From Mycobacterium alsense (GTDB taxonomy: Bacteria > Actinomycetota > Actinomycetes > Mycobacteriales > Mycobacteriaceae), in the NCBI RefSeq assembly GCF_002086635.1, contig NZ_MVHD01000028.1:1-64000 (forward strand): 64,000 nucleotides of DNA. The letters are read 5' to 3'. Positions 21,560-34,182 of this stretch are shown piece after piece. The position numbers and the translations under genes are program-made. The notes beneath the pieces were generated by a model, which worked only from the letters and a program-made list of their open reading frames with translations, had not been told where the DNA came from and did no database searches. Position 1 is the stretch's first letter; each line of letters starts with the position of its first letter.

Positions 21560-22774
21560 ATGACAGGTGACTGCCTGTTAATTCGACCGACAGAATGTGT
21601 TTGGACGAACGTGCCACTTTTGCCCAGCCCCCGGCTACCGGTCCGTGGACCGGAGGTGGGCGCCGCGAGCTGGAGCCAACCCAAGCGCTACCTCTGGCTC
21701 CTCGCCGCGGCCGTGCCCGCGCTGGTCTTCCCGTCCTGGCTGGGGACCAAGACCACGGGCGTCGGGCTGTTCTGGTGGACCGTGCCCATCTTGGCGTTCG
21801 TGGTCATCCCGGTGTTGGACCACCTCGTCGGCCCCGACACCGGCAACCCGCGGGACAGCGTCCTCGCGTGGCTGAAGACCGACCGGTTCTACCGCTGGGC
21901 CACCTACTTGTACCTGCCCAACCAGTACCTGTCGCTGGTGTTCGCCTGCTGGCTGTGGAGCGGCGGCGGTTGGCTGACAATGAGTTTCGTCGACAAAATC
22001 GGGCTGATGACGACCGTCGGCCTGGTCGGCGGGCTGGCGATCAACGCCGCGCACGAGCTGGGACACACGCGGGAGCGGACCGAACGGCGGCTGAGCAAGG
22101 TCGCGCTGGCCCAGACCTGCTACGGGCATTTCTACGTCGAGCACAACCGCGGGCACCACGTGCGGGTCGCCACCGCCGAGGATCCCGCCAGCGCCCGGTT
22201 CGACGAGAGCCTGTACGCCTTCATTCCCCGGTCGGTGACCGGCAGTGTGCACTCCGCCTGGCGCCTCGAGGGGGCGCGGCTGGCCGCGCTTGGCCAATCC
22301 CGTTGGACGCTGCGCAACGACGTTCTGAGCGGGTGGCTGACCACCGCCGGGCTCTACGCCGTACTTTCCGTATGGTTCGGCCCCGTGGTGCTGCCGTGGC
22401 TGGCCGGCCAGGCGATCATCGGTTTCAGCCTGCTGGAGACGGTCAACTACATGGAGCACTACGGGCTGCGGCGGCAAAAGCTGGCCAGCGGGCGCTACGA
22501 GCGGGTGCGGGCCGCCCACAGCTGGAACAGCAGCACGGTGATCGCCAACGTCCTGCTCTTCCATCTACAGCGGCATTCCGACCATCACGCCAACCCGCTG
22601 CGGCCCTACCAGCTGCTGCGGCACGTCGACGAGGCGCCGCAATTGCCCAGCGGATACAGCGCCATGCTGCTGCTGGCGTTGTTCCCGCCGCTGTGGCGCC
22701 GCGTGATGAACCCGCGGGTGCTCGACTTCTACCGCGGCGACATCAGCCTGGTCGCGCACAAGCCGCGACGGTAG
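21560..22774 (+). CDS. alkB: AlkB-type membrane non-heme di-iron hydroxylase (alkane 1-monooxygenase)
   Basis: About 404 residues with six membrane helices and the complete AlkB histidine set: HELGH (near 165), EHNRGHH (near 194), LQRHSDHH (near 336), and the HYG-type motif NYMEHYGL. It probably hydroxylates the terminal carbon of alkanes or fatty acyl chains, with electrons from rubredoxin. No rubredoxin gene or fused rubredoxin domain is present nearby. The start is uncertain. The ATG at 21533 lies inside the operator, so 21560, preceded by GGTGGGTGGG, is preferred; GTG 21611 is a further option. It is absent from this locus in M. tuberculosis, whose alkB lies elsewhere with rubAB. Confidence 0.85.
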   Translation: MTGDCLLIRPTECVWTNVPLLPSPRLPVRGPEVGAASWSQPKRYLWLLAAAVPALVFPSWLGTKTTGVGLFWWTVPILAFVVIPVLDHLVGPDTGNPRDSVLAWLKTDRFYRWATYLYLPNQYLSLVFACWLWSGGGWLTMSFVDKIGLMTTVGLVGGLAINAAHELGHTRERTERRLSKVALAQTCYGHFYVEHNRGHHVRVATAEDPASARFDESLYAFIPRSVTGSVHSAWRLEGARLAALGQSRWTLRNDVLSGWLTTAGLYAVLSVWFGPVVLPWLAGQAIIGFSLLETVNYMEHYGLRRQKLASGRYERVRAAHSWNSSTVIANVLLFHLQRHSDHHANPLRPYQLLRHVDEAPQLPSGYSAMLLLALFPPLWRRVMNPRVLDFYRGDISLVAHKPRR

Positions 22775-22791
22775 CCGTCGGCGGTCGACGC

Positions 22792-22804
22792 TACGATTTC
22801 AGGC
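22792..22804 (+). promoter_or_regulatory. predicted -10 box and leaderless start of the PNPOx-fold gene
   Basis: TACGAT at 22792-22797, 7 nt, then the GTG at 22805. Confidence 0.45.
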
Positions 22805-23377
22805 GTGGCAAAGGAATTTTCGCGCCTCGACGAGTCGCTGCGCGCGTTCATCGACGAGCAGGCCGTCTTCTTCGTTGCCACCGCCCCCTCCGAAGGGGGC
22901 CGAATCAACCTGTCCCCCAAGGGTTATCGCGATACCTTCGCGGTGCTGGGCGACCGCGCCGTCGCCTACCTCGACCTGTTCGGCAGCGGCGTCGAGACGA
23001 TCGCCCACCTGCGCGACAACGGCCGCATCACGGTCATGTTCTGCTCGTTCACCCGCAATTCGCGGATCCTGCGGCTGTTCGGCAACGGGCGGGTGGTGTG
23101 CCCCGACGACGCCGAATTCCCCGGCCTGCTCACGCATTTCGCCGGTCAACACGCCGGCGTCCGCGCGGTCATCGTCATCGACGTCGAGCGGATCGCCGAC
23201 GCCTGCGGGTTCGCGGTGCCCTACTACGAGCTCGTCGACGAACGGCCGGTGCTCGACGCGCACCACGGCAAGGCGTCCGAGGAGGCCTACGCGCGGCTGA
23301 TCCACCGCAACCGCCACAGCATCGACGGGCTGCCGGCGCTGCGCGCCGACCACCCGTTGCCGCCGCGGCCGCGCTAG
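22805..23377 (+). CDS. pyridoxamine 5'-phosphate oxidase-fold flavin/F420-binding protein
   Basis: A 190-residue split-barrel protein of the PNPOx-like superfamily ([16 protein letters not shown], then a [20 protein letters not shown] segment that resembles the flavin-contacting strands). Members bind FMN, F420 or heme and reduce small molecules; which applies here cannot be read from sequence. The C terminus carries a conserved [13 protein letters not shown] segment found in actinobacterial members. Its TAG stop interlocks with that of metK through CTAG. It is co-directional with alkB, but its own -10 box suggests independent transcription. Confidence 0.82.
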   Translation: MAKEFSRLDESLRAFIDEQAVFFVATAPSEGGRINLSPKGYRDTFAVLGDRAVAYLDLFGSGVETIAHLRDNGRITVMFCSFTRNSRILRLFGNGRVVCPDDAEFPGLLTHFAGQHAGVRAVIVIDVERIADACGFAVPYYELVDERPVLDAHHGKASEEAYARLIHRNRHSIDGLPALRADHPLPPRPR

Positions 23378-24585
23378 ATGGCGCGCTTGAGGTCGTCGAC
23401 CTTGTTCAGCTGCTCCCACGGCAGCTCGACGTCGGTGCGGCCGAAGTGCCCGTAGGCGGCGGTCTGCGCGTAGATGGGCCGCAGCAGGTCGAGGTCGCGG
23501 ATGATCGCGCCGGGCCGCAGGTCGAACACCTCGGGGACGATCTTTTCGATCTTGACCGGGTCGACGGTCGCGGTGCCGAAGGTCTCGATGAACAGCCCGA
23601 CCGGGGCGGCCTTGCCGATCGCGTAGGCCACCTGCACCTCGACCCGCTCCGCCAGCCCGGCGGCAACGATGTTTTTGGCCACCCAGCGCATCGCGTAGGC
23701 CGCCGACCGGTCCACCTTGGACGGATCCTTGCCGGAGAAGGCGCCGCCGCCGTGGCGGGCCCAGCCGCCGTAGGTGTCGACGATGATCTTGCGGCCGGTC
23801 AGGCCCGCGTCACCCATCGGACCGCCCAGGACGAACTTGCCGGTCGGGTTGACCAGCACCCGCGTCGCCGACGAGTCCAGCGTCTCGTGGGCCAGTTCGT
23901 CGAGCACGGTCTTCAGCACGTGCTTGCGGATGTCGGGATCCAGCGTCTTGGTGAGGTCGATCCCGTCCGCGTGCTGGGTGGAAACGACCACGGTGTCCAG
24001 CCGGACCGGGACGTCGTCTTCGTAGGCGATGGTGACCTGCGTCTTGCCGTCTGGACGCAGGTAGGGCAGCGTTCCGTTCTTGCGCACCTCGGTCAGCTTC
24101 CGCGACAGCCGGTGGGCCAGCGCGATGGGCAGCGGCATCAGTTCCGGGGTGTCGTTGATCGCGTAGCCGAACATCAATCCCTGGTCGCCCGCGCCCTGGG
24201 CGTCCAGCGGGTCGGCGGCGCCCTCGACGCGCGCCTCGTGGGCGGTGTCGACGCCCTGGGCGATGTCGGGCGACTGCGCGCCGATGCCGATGTTCACCCC
24301 GCACGACGCCCCGTCGAAGCCCTTGTCCGACGAGTCGTAGCCGATGTCCAGGATCCGCGCGCGCACGGTGTTGGTGATGTCGGCGAACGCCTCCTTGGCC
24401 GACGTCGTCACCTCGCCCACCACGTGCACCTGGCCCGTGGTCACCAACGTCTCGACCGCGACACGTGAGCGGGGGTCGTCGGCGAGAAGCGCGTCGAGCA
24501 CCGAGTCGCTGATCGCGTCACAGATCTTGTCGGGATGCCCTTCCGTCACCGACTCACTGGTAAACAGGCGACCCTTTTCGCTCAC
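23374..24585 (-). CDS. metK: S-adenosylmethionine synthetase
   Basis: Makes SAM from methionine and ATP. A 403-residue three-domain protein with [10 protein letters not shown] near the N terminus, [12 protein letters not shown], and the P-loop-like [19 protein letters not shown]. The GTG at 24585 has GGAAGG about 10 nt upstream. A consensus TATAAT lies 34 nt before the start, giving a short leader too small for a SAM riboswitch. It follows coaBC after 115 bp in the same direction, as in M. tuberculosis. Confidence 0.96.
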   Translation of the reverse strand: MSEKGRLFTSESVTEGHPDKICDAISDSVLDALLADDPRSRVAVETLVTTGQVHVVGEVTTSAKEAFADITNTVRARILDIGYDSSDKGFDGASCGVNIGIGAQSPDIAQGVDTAHEARVEGAADPLDAQGAGDQGLMFGYAINDTPELMPLPIALAHRLSRKLTEVRKNGTLPYLRPDGKTQVTIAYEDDVPVRLDTVVVSTQHADGIDLTKTLDPDIRKHVLKTVLDELAHETLDSSATRVLVNPTGKFVLGGPMGDAGLTGRKIIVDTYGGWARHGGGAFSGKDPSKVDRSAAYAMRWVAKNIVAAGLAERVEVQVAYAIGKAAPVGLFIETFGTATVDPVKIEKIVPEVFDLRPGAIIRDLDLLRPIYAQTAAYGHFGRTDVELPWEQLNKVDDLKRAI

Positions 24586-24618
24586 AGTCTCAATCCTTCC
24601 GAATAATTAGGTAGTCGA

Positions 24619-24624
24619 ATTATA
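24619..24624 (-). promoter_or_regulatory. consensus -10 box of metK
   Basis: TATAAT on the minus strand (24624-24619). It is followed by about 33 nt with a GGAAGG ribosome site before the GTG at 24585, giving a leader of about 26 nt. Confidence 0.55.
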
Positions 24625-24700
24625 TCTTCGTGCATGGCCCTCGGTCCGTCCACCCGGGGGCGGCCGGCGCCGGTCCGGCGCCGCACCGAAGTAAACCCTG

Positions 24701-25966
24701 CTACCTGCCGTCGCCGTGCAAAAACGCGACGATTGCGTCCACGATACGACTGGCCATCAGCGTCTTGGAACCGTGCGGAAGCGCCGACTCGGTGCCGTCG
24801 GACGCCAGCAGCCAGCCATCGTTGCTGTCCACCTCGAACGCCCTGTTGTCGCCGACGGCGTTGACCACCAGCAGGTCGCAGCCCTTGCGCTGCAGCTTCG
24901 CCCGCGCGTGGAACAGCACGTCGCCGTTGGCGTCGCCGGTCTCGGCGGCGAAGCCCACGATGGCGCGCATGTTGGGCAGCTGCCCGTGCGCCCGCGCCCG
25001 CACCGCCCCGGCCAGCACGTCGTCGTTGCGGGCCAATTGGATCGTCGGCAAGTCGGCGTGAGTGTCGGGACCCTTCTTGATCTTGGCGGCGGCGACCTGG
25101 GCGGGCCGGAAGTCGGCGACCGCGGCGGCCATCACCAGCACATCGGCCCCGGGGGCGTGCTTGGAAACCGCGTCGCCGAGCTGTTGGGCCGAGCTGACGT
25201 GCACCACGTTGACGCCGGCGGGATCGATCAGCCCGGCGGTGTGCCCGGCGATCAGCGTGACCTCGGCGCCGCGCTGGGCGGCGACCCGCGCCACCGCGTA
25301 GCCCTGCTTGCCCGAGCTACGGTTGCCGATGAAGCGCACCGGGTCGATGGGTTCGCGGGTGCCGCCGGCGGTGACCAGCACCCGGCAGCCGGACAGGTCG
25401 TAGGGCAGCGCGTCGTGGCGCTCGAGCAGCAGGTGAACCAGGGTGGTGATCTCCTCGGCCTCGGGCAGCCTGCCCGCGCCGCTGTCGGTGCCGGTGAGCC
25501 GGCCGTAGGCGGGTTCGAGCACGACCGCCCCGCGGCGCCGCAGCGTGGCGACGTTGTCGGCGGTGGCCGGGTGCAACCACATCTCGGTGTGCATCGCCGG
25601 CGCGAACAACACCGGACATCGCGCGGTCAGCAGGGTCGCGGTCAGCAGGTCGTCGGCGCGGCCGTGCACCGCGCGGGCCAGCAGGTCGGCGGTGGCCGGC
25701 GCCACCACGACCAGGTCTGCCTGCTTGCCGAGCTGGACGTGCGGGACCTCGGGAACGTCGTCGAAGACGCCGGTGCGCACCGGCTGGCCGGACAGCGCCT
25801 CGAAGGTGGCCGCCCCCACGAAGCGCAGGGCGGATTCGGTGGGGATGACGCGGACGTCGTGGCCGGCTTCGGCGAGCTGACGAACGACCGTGCACGCCTT
25901 GTAGGCGGCGATGCCGCCGGAGACGCCGACGATGACTTTTTTCGCGACCCGATCGCGGTTGTCCAC
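24701..25966 (-). CDS. coaBC: bifunctional phosphopantothenoylcysteine decarboxylase / phosphopantothenate-cysteine ligase
   Basis: A 421-residue coenzyme A synthesis enzyme. The CoaC half (about 1-185) has the FMN-binding GVSGGIAAYKA, APATADLLAR and PAMHTEMW segments. The CoaB half has VTAGGTREPIDPVRFIGNRSSGK for nucleotide and dimer contacts and VMAAAVADFRP, with KIKKG and ARNDDVL near the CTP site. The CoaC flap reads GRLTGTDSGAGR, lacking the cysteine of E. coli ACGDSG, as other mycobacterial CoaBC do. The start is GTG. It lies 20 bp after rpoZ in the gmk-rpoZ-coaBC-metK run. Confidence 0.95.
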   Translation of the reverse strand: MDNRDRVAKKVIVGVSGGIAAYKACTVVRQLAEAGHDVRVIPTESALRFVGAATFEALSGQPVRTGVFDDVPEVPHVQLGKQADLVVVAPATADLLARAVHGRADDLLTATLLTARCPVLFAPAMHTEMWLHPATADNVATLRRRGAVVLEPAYGRLTGTDSGAGRLPEAEEITTLVHLLLERHDALPYDLSGCRVLVTAGGTREPIDPVRFIGNRSSGKQGYAVARVAAQRGAEVTLIAGHTAGLIDPAGVNVVHVSSAQQLGDAVSKHAPGADVLVMAAAVADFRPAQVAAAKIKKGPDTHADLPTIQLARNDDVLAGAVRARAHGQLPNMRAIVGFAAETGDANGDVLFHARAKLQRKGCDLLVVNAVGDNRAFEVDSNDGWLLASDGTESALPHGSKTLMASRIVDAIVAFLHGDGR

Positions 25967-25986
25967 AGCGCGCCCCGGCCGGCCCG

Positions 25987-26397
<411 letters not shown>

Positions 26398-27030
26398 TCA
26401 TGCCGGGCCCGGCGCGGTTCCCACCAGCAAGGATACCAATTCGGCGCACGCAGACTCCAATCGACTGTTGACCACCACCTCGTCGAAGTCGTCCTGGGCC
26501 GCCATTTCGATGCGTGCGGTGTCGAGGCGGCGCCGCATCGCGTCGGGCGTCTCGGTGCCACGGCCGACCAGCCTCGCTTCCAGGTCCTCCCAGCTGGGCG
26601 GGGCCAGGAACACGGTGAGCGCCTCCGGCATCGCCCTCTTGATGGCCCGGGCGCCGGCCAGGTCGACCTCGATGAGGACCGGCAGCCCGGACGCGGCCGC
26701 CGCCCGCACCGGCGCGGCCAGCGTGCCCGATCGGTGCAGCCCGCCGTGGATCTCGGCCCACTCCAGCAGGGCGCCCTCGTCGATGAGTTGCTGGAAGCGG
26801 GCGGGGCTGACGAAGTGGTAGTCGACCCCGTCGACCTCGCCCGGGCGCGGCGCGCGGGTGGTGGCCGAGACGCTGAACTGCAGCTGGGGAATCCGCTCGC
26901 GCAGGCACCGCACCACCGACGACTTGCCGACCGCGGAGGGACCGGACAGCACGACCACACGCCCGTTGCCGGTTGGCTCGGGGCGTGCCCCCTGCACGAC
27001 GTCCGGCCCCCCGCTCGCGCTCAGCGGCAC
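26398..27030 (-). CDS. gmk: guanylate kinase
   Basis: Phosphorylates GMP to GDP. A 210-residue P-loop kinase with Walker A GPSAVGKS (30-37), the GMP-binding [19 protein letters not shown], and [11 protein letters not shown], then a lid region with RRLDTAR. The start is GTG at 27030, giving a 20-residue variable N-terminal extension as in M. tuberculosis (208 residues). It lies 49 bp after mihF. Confidence 0.95.
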   Translation of the reverse strand: MPLSASGGPDVVQGARPEPTGNGRVVVLSGPSAVGKSSVVRCLRERIPQLQFSVSATTRAPRPGEVDGVDYHFVSPARFQQLIDEGALLEWAEIHGGLHRSGTLAAPVRAAAASGLPVLIEVDLAGARAIKRAMPEALTVFLAPPSWEDLEARLVGRGTETPDAMRRRLDTARIEMAAQDDFDEVVVNSRLESACAELVSLLVGTAPGPA

Positions 27031-27079
27031 TCCCGGGTCGGGCCCACAGGCCGTTCGGCCTGCATGGTCGCCGGTTCGG

Positions 27080-27394
27080 TTAGGAGCCGAACTTTTCCAG
27101 CAGGGCCTTGCGCTGCCGGTCGCCGAGGCCGCGCAGGCGGCGGGTCGGGGCGATTTCCAGTTCGGTCATGATTTCCTGCGCCTTGACCTTGCCCACCTTC
27201 GGCAACGCCTCTAGCAGCGCCGACACCTTCATCTTGCCCAGGACTTCGTTGGTCTCGGCGTCCTTGAGCACCTGGGTCAGGTTGGTGCCGCCACGCTTGA
27301 GGCGGTCTTTGAGCTCTGCTCTCGCACGACGTGCGGCAGCCGCCTTCTCCAAAGCGGCCGCCCGCTGCTCGTCGGTCAACTGGGGAAGGGCCAC
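27080..27394 (-). CDS. mihF: mycobacterial integration host factor (nucleoid protein)
   Basis: A 104-residue basic DNA-binding protein, the actinobacterial IHF unrelated in sequence to E. coli IHF. It has an N-terminal long helix ([27 protein letters not shown]) and an H2TH-type lower domain ([19 protein letters not shown]). It is essential in mycobacteria, compacts DNA and was found as the host factor for phage L5 integration. Start GTG with GGAGG close upstream. The M. tuberculosis annotation with about 190 residues has a longer N terminus that is not needed here. A UUCG hairpin lies in its leader. Confidence 0.94.
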   Translation of the reverse strand: MALPQLTDEQRAAALEKAAAARRARAELKDRLKRGGTNLTQVLKDAETNEVLGKMKVSALLEALPKVGKVKAQEIMTELEIAPTRRLRGLGDRQRKALLEKFGS

Positions 27395-27413
27395 GATTCC
27401 TCCGTATCTGTCA

Positions 27414-27429
27414 ATCGACCGAAGTCGAT
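27414..27429 (-). promoter_or_regulatory. C(UUCG)G tetraloop hairpin in the mihF leader
   Basis: On the minus strand, ATCGAC-TTCG-GTCGAT forms a perfect 6-bp stem closed by the very stable cUUCGg tetraloop. It lies 19 nt upstream of the mihF GTG. Confidence 0.5.
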
Positions 27430-27823
27430 CTCCTTGTGTCTCTGCCGGTACTTCAGCCAGCGGAGATGACCGTACTCACGCTTCCAGACGAAATCTAACC
27501 CGGCCCCCTGGTTAATTCCGCAAATGTCCAGCGTGGACCCGCCGGGCGCGCCCCGAGCGCGGCCCGCGGGGCGGCGGCGAAACGCGGTCGCTCGGGCTCC
27601 GTCTCGCCGACGGCGCGCCGCTCGTTGCGCCGCCGGATTCGCCCTCTACCTGCGGGTTTATCTTCTTGGGCGGGGGCGGAACGCGCCGTCGCACCCCGCC
27701 GGGCGGCGCGCGGGGGCGGTGTGTGGCCGGCCCGGGGCGGGGCGCCGGGGACCACGGATTTTTTCGTTCCGCGTCGCGCGTGTCGCGTTCGGGGATCAAC
27801 CGCCAGGTCGGCGCGGCTTCCGT

Positions 27824-27835
27824 TACCATCGAGCC
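27824..27835 (+). promoter_or_regulatory. predicted -10 box and leaderless start of the HTH-TOBE gene
   Basis: TACCAT at 27824-27829, 6 nt, then the GTG at 27836. Confidence 0.45.
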
Positions 27836-28258
27836 GTGCCGAACCTGCGCATCCGTCAGGCGGCGGAGCTGCTGGGGGTCAGCGACGACACCGTCCGGCG
27901 ATGGATCAACCAGGGCACGTTGTCGGTCAGCAACGACGCGGCCGGTCGCAAAGTCATCGCCAGTGAAGACCTGGCGGAGTTTTCCCGAACCAACGCGCCC
28001 GCCCCGCCGCCCGATCCGCTCAGCATCGGCAGCTCGGCGCGCAACCGGTTCGTCGGCCTGGTCACCAAGGTGGTCAGCGACAAGGTGATGACCCAGGTCG
28101 AGATGCAGTGCGGTCCGCACACCGTGGTCTCGCTGATGAGCACCGAGGCCGCGGCGGAGCTCAACCTGCAGCCCGGCAGCGTCGCCGTGGCCGTCGTGAA
28201 GGCCACCACCGTCATCGTCGAGACCGCCAGGCCCGGCACGGCCGTTTCGTCGGACTGA
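27836..28258 (+). CDS. HTH (BldC/MerR-like) plus TOBE/Mop-domain protein, probable molybdate-responsive regulator
   Basis: A 140-residue protein. Residues 1-50 form a MerR/excisionase-type HTH (RIRQAAELLGVSDDTVRRW, then GRKVIASEDLAEF). Residues about 66-135 form one TOBE/Mop domain (RNRFVGLVTKVVSDKV, then LQPGSVAVAVVKATTVIVE), the fold that binds molybdate or tungstate in ModE and Mop proteins. It is therefore probably a molybdate-sensing DNA-binding protein, perhaps hexameric; no mod transport gene is adjacent, so targets are unknown. Start GTG is supported by a -10 box. It is convergent with pyrF. Confidence 0.85.
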   Translation: MPNLRIRQAAELLGVSDDTVRRWINQGTLSVSNDAAGRKVIASEDLAEFSRTNAPAPPPDPLSIGSSARNRFVGLVTKVVSDKVMTQVEMQCGPHTVVSLMSTEAAAELNLQPGSVAVAVVKATTVIVETARPGTAVSSD

Positions 28259-28324
28259 GGGGTCTGCGGCCGGGGTTTGCGGCCTTCGGTGTGCGCGCAG
28301 GGCGGAAAATCGGCGAAAATCCCG

Positions 28325-28357
28325 CCCAGGATTCACCCTCAAAGCCCAGGGTTCACA
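28325..28357. repeat. short direct repeat between convergent genes
   Basis: CCCAGGATTCACC (28325-28337) and CCCAGGGTTCACA (28345-28357) share 11 of 13 bases with a 20-bp period. Just upstream, GGGCGG (28300-28305) and CCGCCC (28322-28327) could form a 6-bp stem, a weak terminator candidate between the HTH-TOBE gene and pyrF. Confidence 0.4.
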
Positions 28358-28383
28358 CCCGGTGCGCCGCGCCGCCGGCGCCC

Positions 28384-29216
28384 CTACGGGGCCGACAGGT
28401 ACGCGACGGCGTCCAGCATCCGTTCGCCGGCCGCGCGCAGGTCCGCCACGTCCGGCCCGGCCCGCAGCACCTCACGCGCCACCGCGGGCAACAGCTGGTC
28501 GGGTGCGGCCCCGCCCAGCCCGCCTAGGGCCTCCGGCCGGCCGCCCTGCACCCCGACACCGGGCACCAGCACCGGCCCGCCCAACCCGCTCACGTCGGGC
28601 GCCTCGAACACCGTCGCGCCGACCACCACACCGACGTAGCCGGGCTCGGAGGGGGTCGCCGACCGGTTGACCACCGCCGCCTGGTCGACGATCAGCTGCG
28701 ACACCGCCCGGCCGTCGAAGGTCGCGCGCTGCACGGTGCCGCCCTCCGGGTTGGAGGTCGCCGCCAGCACGAAGACGCCCCGGTCGTTGGCCGCGGCGGC
28801 CTCCAGCAGCGGCCGCAGTGAACCGAACCCCAGATACGGCGAGGCCGTCACCGCGTCGGCGGCCAGCGGCGAATCGCCCGCCCAGGCCGCCGCGTAGGCC
28901 GCCATCGTCGACCCGATGTCCCCCCGCTTGGCGTCGGCCAGCACCAGCACCCCGGCCGACCGCAGCGCGGCGATGGTGCGTTCCAGCACCGCGAATCCGG
29001 CGGCGCCGTAGGCCTCGAAGAACGCCACCTGCGGCTTGACGACGGCGAAGCCGGCGAAGGCCTCGATGCAGGTGTCGCAGAACGCGGCCAGCCCGTCGGC
29101 GGTGGCGGGCAGGTCCCAGGCGCGCAGCAGCTCCGGGTGCGGGTCGATGCCGAGGCACAGCGGCCCCCGGGCCAGCTTCGCCTGAGCCAGTCGGGCTCCA
29201 AAAGACTGCGACCCCG

Positions 29217-29220
<4 letters not shown>
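28384..29220 (-). CDS. pyrF: orotidine 5'-phosphate decarboxylase
   Basis: Last enzyme of UMP synthesis. A 278-residue TIM barrel of the actinobacterial/type 2 group, with [18 protein letters not shown] and the catalytic DAKRGD (96-101, Lys98). Its GTG start overlaps the carB stop by 3 bp (GTGA), so it ends the seven-gene pyr operon. The convergent HTH-TOBE gene lies 125 bp downstream. Confidence 0.96.
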
Positions 29221-32569
<3,349 letters not shown>

Positions 32570-32570
<1 letters not shown>

Positions 32571-33688
32571 TAACGGCTTCCTTCCATCAGGTCGACGAAT
32601 TGGTCGAACAGGTAGTTCGCGTCGTGCGGGCCGGCGGCGGCCTCCGGGTGATACTGCACCGAAAACGCCCGCCCGTCCTTGAGTTTGACGCCCTCGACCA
32701 CCCCGTCGTTGGCGCAGGTGTGGCTGACGATCGCCGGCCCGAACGGCGTGTCGAAGGACTGGCCCGCCTCCCCCTCCAGCGCGAAGCCGTGGTTTTGCGC
32801 GGTCACCGCGACCCGCCGCGTCGCGTGGTCGATGACCGGGATGTTGATGCCGCGGTGGCCGAAGACCATCTTGTAGGTGCCCAGGCCCAGCGCGCGCCCG
32901 AGGATCTGATTGCCGAAGCAGATGCCGAACAACGGGATTCCGGCGTCCAGCACCTCGCGGGTGACCGCGACGACGTGGTCGGCGGTGGCGGGGTCGCCGG
33001 GGCCGTTGGACAAAAACACCCCGTCGGGTTTGAGGTCGGCGATCTGTTCGAAGGTCGCCGACGCCGGCAGCACGTGGCTGCGGACGCCGCGCCTCGCGAA
33101 ATTGCGCGGGGTGTTGGTCTTGATGCCCAGGTCGAGTGCGACCACCGTAAAGCGTTGCGGCCCTTCGGGGTCCACGACATAGCCGTCGTCGGTGCTGACC
33201 TCGCCGGCGAGATCGGCGCCCAGCATCGACCGCTGGCCGCGCACCCGTTCGAGTAATTCGCCGGGTTCGGCCAGCGCGTCACCCGAGAAGACCCCGGCCT
33301 TCATCGATCCCCGGCTGCGCAGGTGCCGCACCACCGCTCGGGTGTCGATTCCGGCGATCCCCACGATGCCCTGCCGGATCAGCTCGTCCTCGAGCGTGCC
33401 GGTGGCGCGCCAGTTCGACGCGCGCGGCGACGGGTCGCGGACCGCGTATCCGGCGACCCAGATCTTGTCGCCGCGGCTTTCGGCGTCCTCGCCGTTCCAG
33501 CCGGTGTTGCCGATCTGCGGCGCCGTGGCCACCACGATCTGCCGGTGGTAACTGGGATCGGTCAGCGTCTCCTGATAGCCGGACATGCCGGTGGAAAAGA
33601 CGGCCTCCCCGAGGGTTTGGCCAACCTTGCCGAACGGCTTGCCGGTGAAGACGCGGCCGTCCTCGAGGACCAGTAACGCTCTACTCAC
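32570..33688 (-). CDS. carA: carbamoyl-phosphate synthase small subunit (glutaminase)
   Basis: A 372-residue glutamine amidotransferase that feeds ammonia to CarB. The N-terminal CarA-specific domain contains [21 protein letters not shown]. The C-terminal class I GATase domain has the nucleophile in [11 protein letters not shown] and the His/Glu pair in [11 protein letters not shown]. The GTG start overlaps the upstream membrane-protein stop by 3 bp. Standard length for the family. Confidence 0.97.
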
Positions 33689-34182
33689 TCAGCCCCCTTC
33701 AACCAGGCGTCGTATTCGTCGCGGTGATCTGCCCGAAACCCGGTGTCGATCTCGGCGCCGGACGGCAGCCGCCACCGGATGCCCAGGATCCCGATGCGGG
33801 CCACCACCTTGCCCGCGATGCCGCGCACCATGCGGATGGCCGTGATCGACTCCCGCGGGATCCAAATCGGGGTGGCGCGAATGCGTTCCAGCAGGATCCC
33901 CTCGGGGTAGCGGGTGAGCACCGCCTTGCTGCGGAACCCCAGATCCCCGACCGTGACCCGGTCGTTCCAGGTCGGCGACACGGTGCAGCCGCAGTAGTGG
34001 CCGCGGGTGGTGAGGCTCGCCGCGCCCACCTGGTCGGGCATCTCGGGCAGGTCACCCAACATCTCCGCCTGGCGCTGCGAGCGGCGGTGCCAGCCCCGCA
34101 TCATCAGCTGGATGAGCACCGTGATCGCTACCACCAGCACGGCCGCGAAGATCAGCGACCCCGCCAGCGTCCCTGAATTCAT
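33685..34182 (-). CDS. conserved membrane-anchored protein in the pyr operon (Rv1382 homologue)
   Basis: A 165-residue protein with one N-terminal membrane helix (about 8-28) and a cytosolic domain resembling a bacterial PH-like fold ([27 protein letters not shown]). Two cysteines sit in HYCGC. It lies between pyrC and carA with 4-bp and 3-bp overlaps, so it is certainly co-expressed with pyrimidine synthesis genes, yet no enzymatic motif is visible. The position is conserved in mycobacteria. Tethering pathway enzymes to the membrane is only a speculation. Confidence 0.85.
   Translation of the reverse strand: MNSGTLAGSLIFAAVLVVAITVLIQLMMRGWHRRSQRQAEMLGDLPEMPDQVGAASLTTRGHYCGCTVSPTWNDRVTVGDLGFRSKAVLTRYPEGILLERIRATPIWIPRESITAIRMVRGIAGKVVARIGILGIRWRLPSGAEIDTGFRADHRDEYDAWLKGAE

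Larger units (their letters stand above)
27395..27835. other. 441-bp intergenic region between mihF and the HTH-TOBE gene
   Basis: A divergent intergenic region. The mihF side holds a ribosome site, a UUCG hairpin at 27414-27429 and AT-richer sequence to about 27510. The middle (27535-27770) is extremely GC-rich with short low-complexity frames that I do not support as genes. The right end carries the leaderless promoter of the HTH-TOBE gene. M. tuberculosis has PE15/PPE20 between mihF and pyrF; no trace of them is seen. Confidence 0.6.

Noticed and set aside
21595..24468. 957-codon plus-strand frame across alkB, the PNPOx-fold gene and metK
   Set aside because: Runs in another frame through three supported genes on both strands, with low-complexity sequence.
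24586..24700. SAM riboswitch upstream of metK
   Set aside because: The TATAAT box leaves a leader of only about 26 nt, too short for any known SAM aptamer.
27495..27770. Small reading frames in the GC-rich middle of the mihF intergenic region
   Set aside because: Arg/Pro/Ala-only translations on both strands, no ribosome sites or similarity; best explained by base composition.
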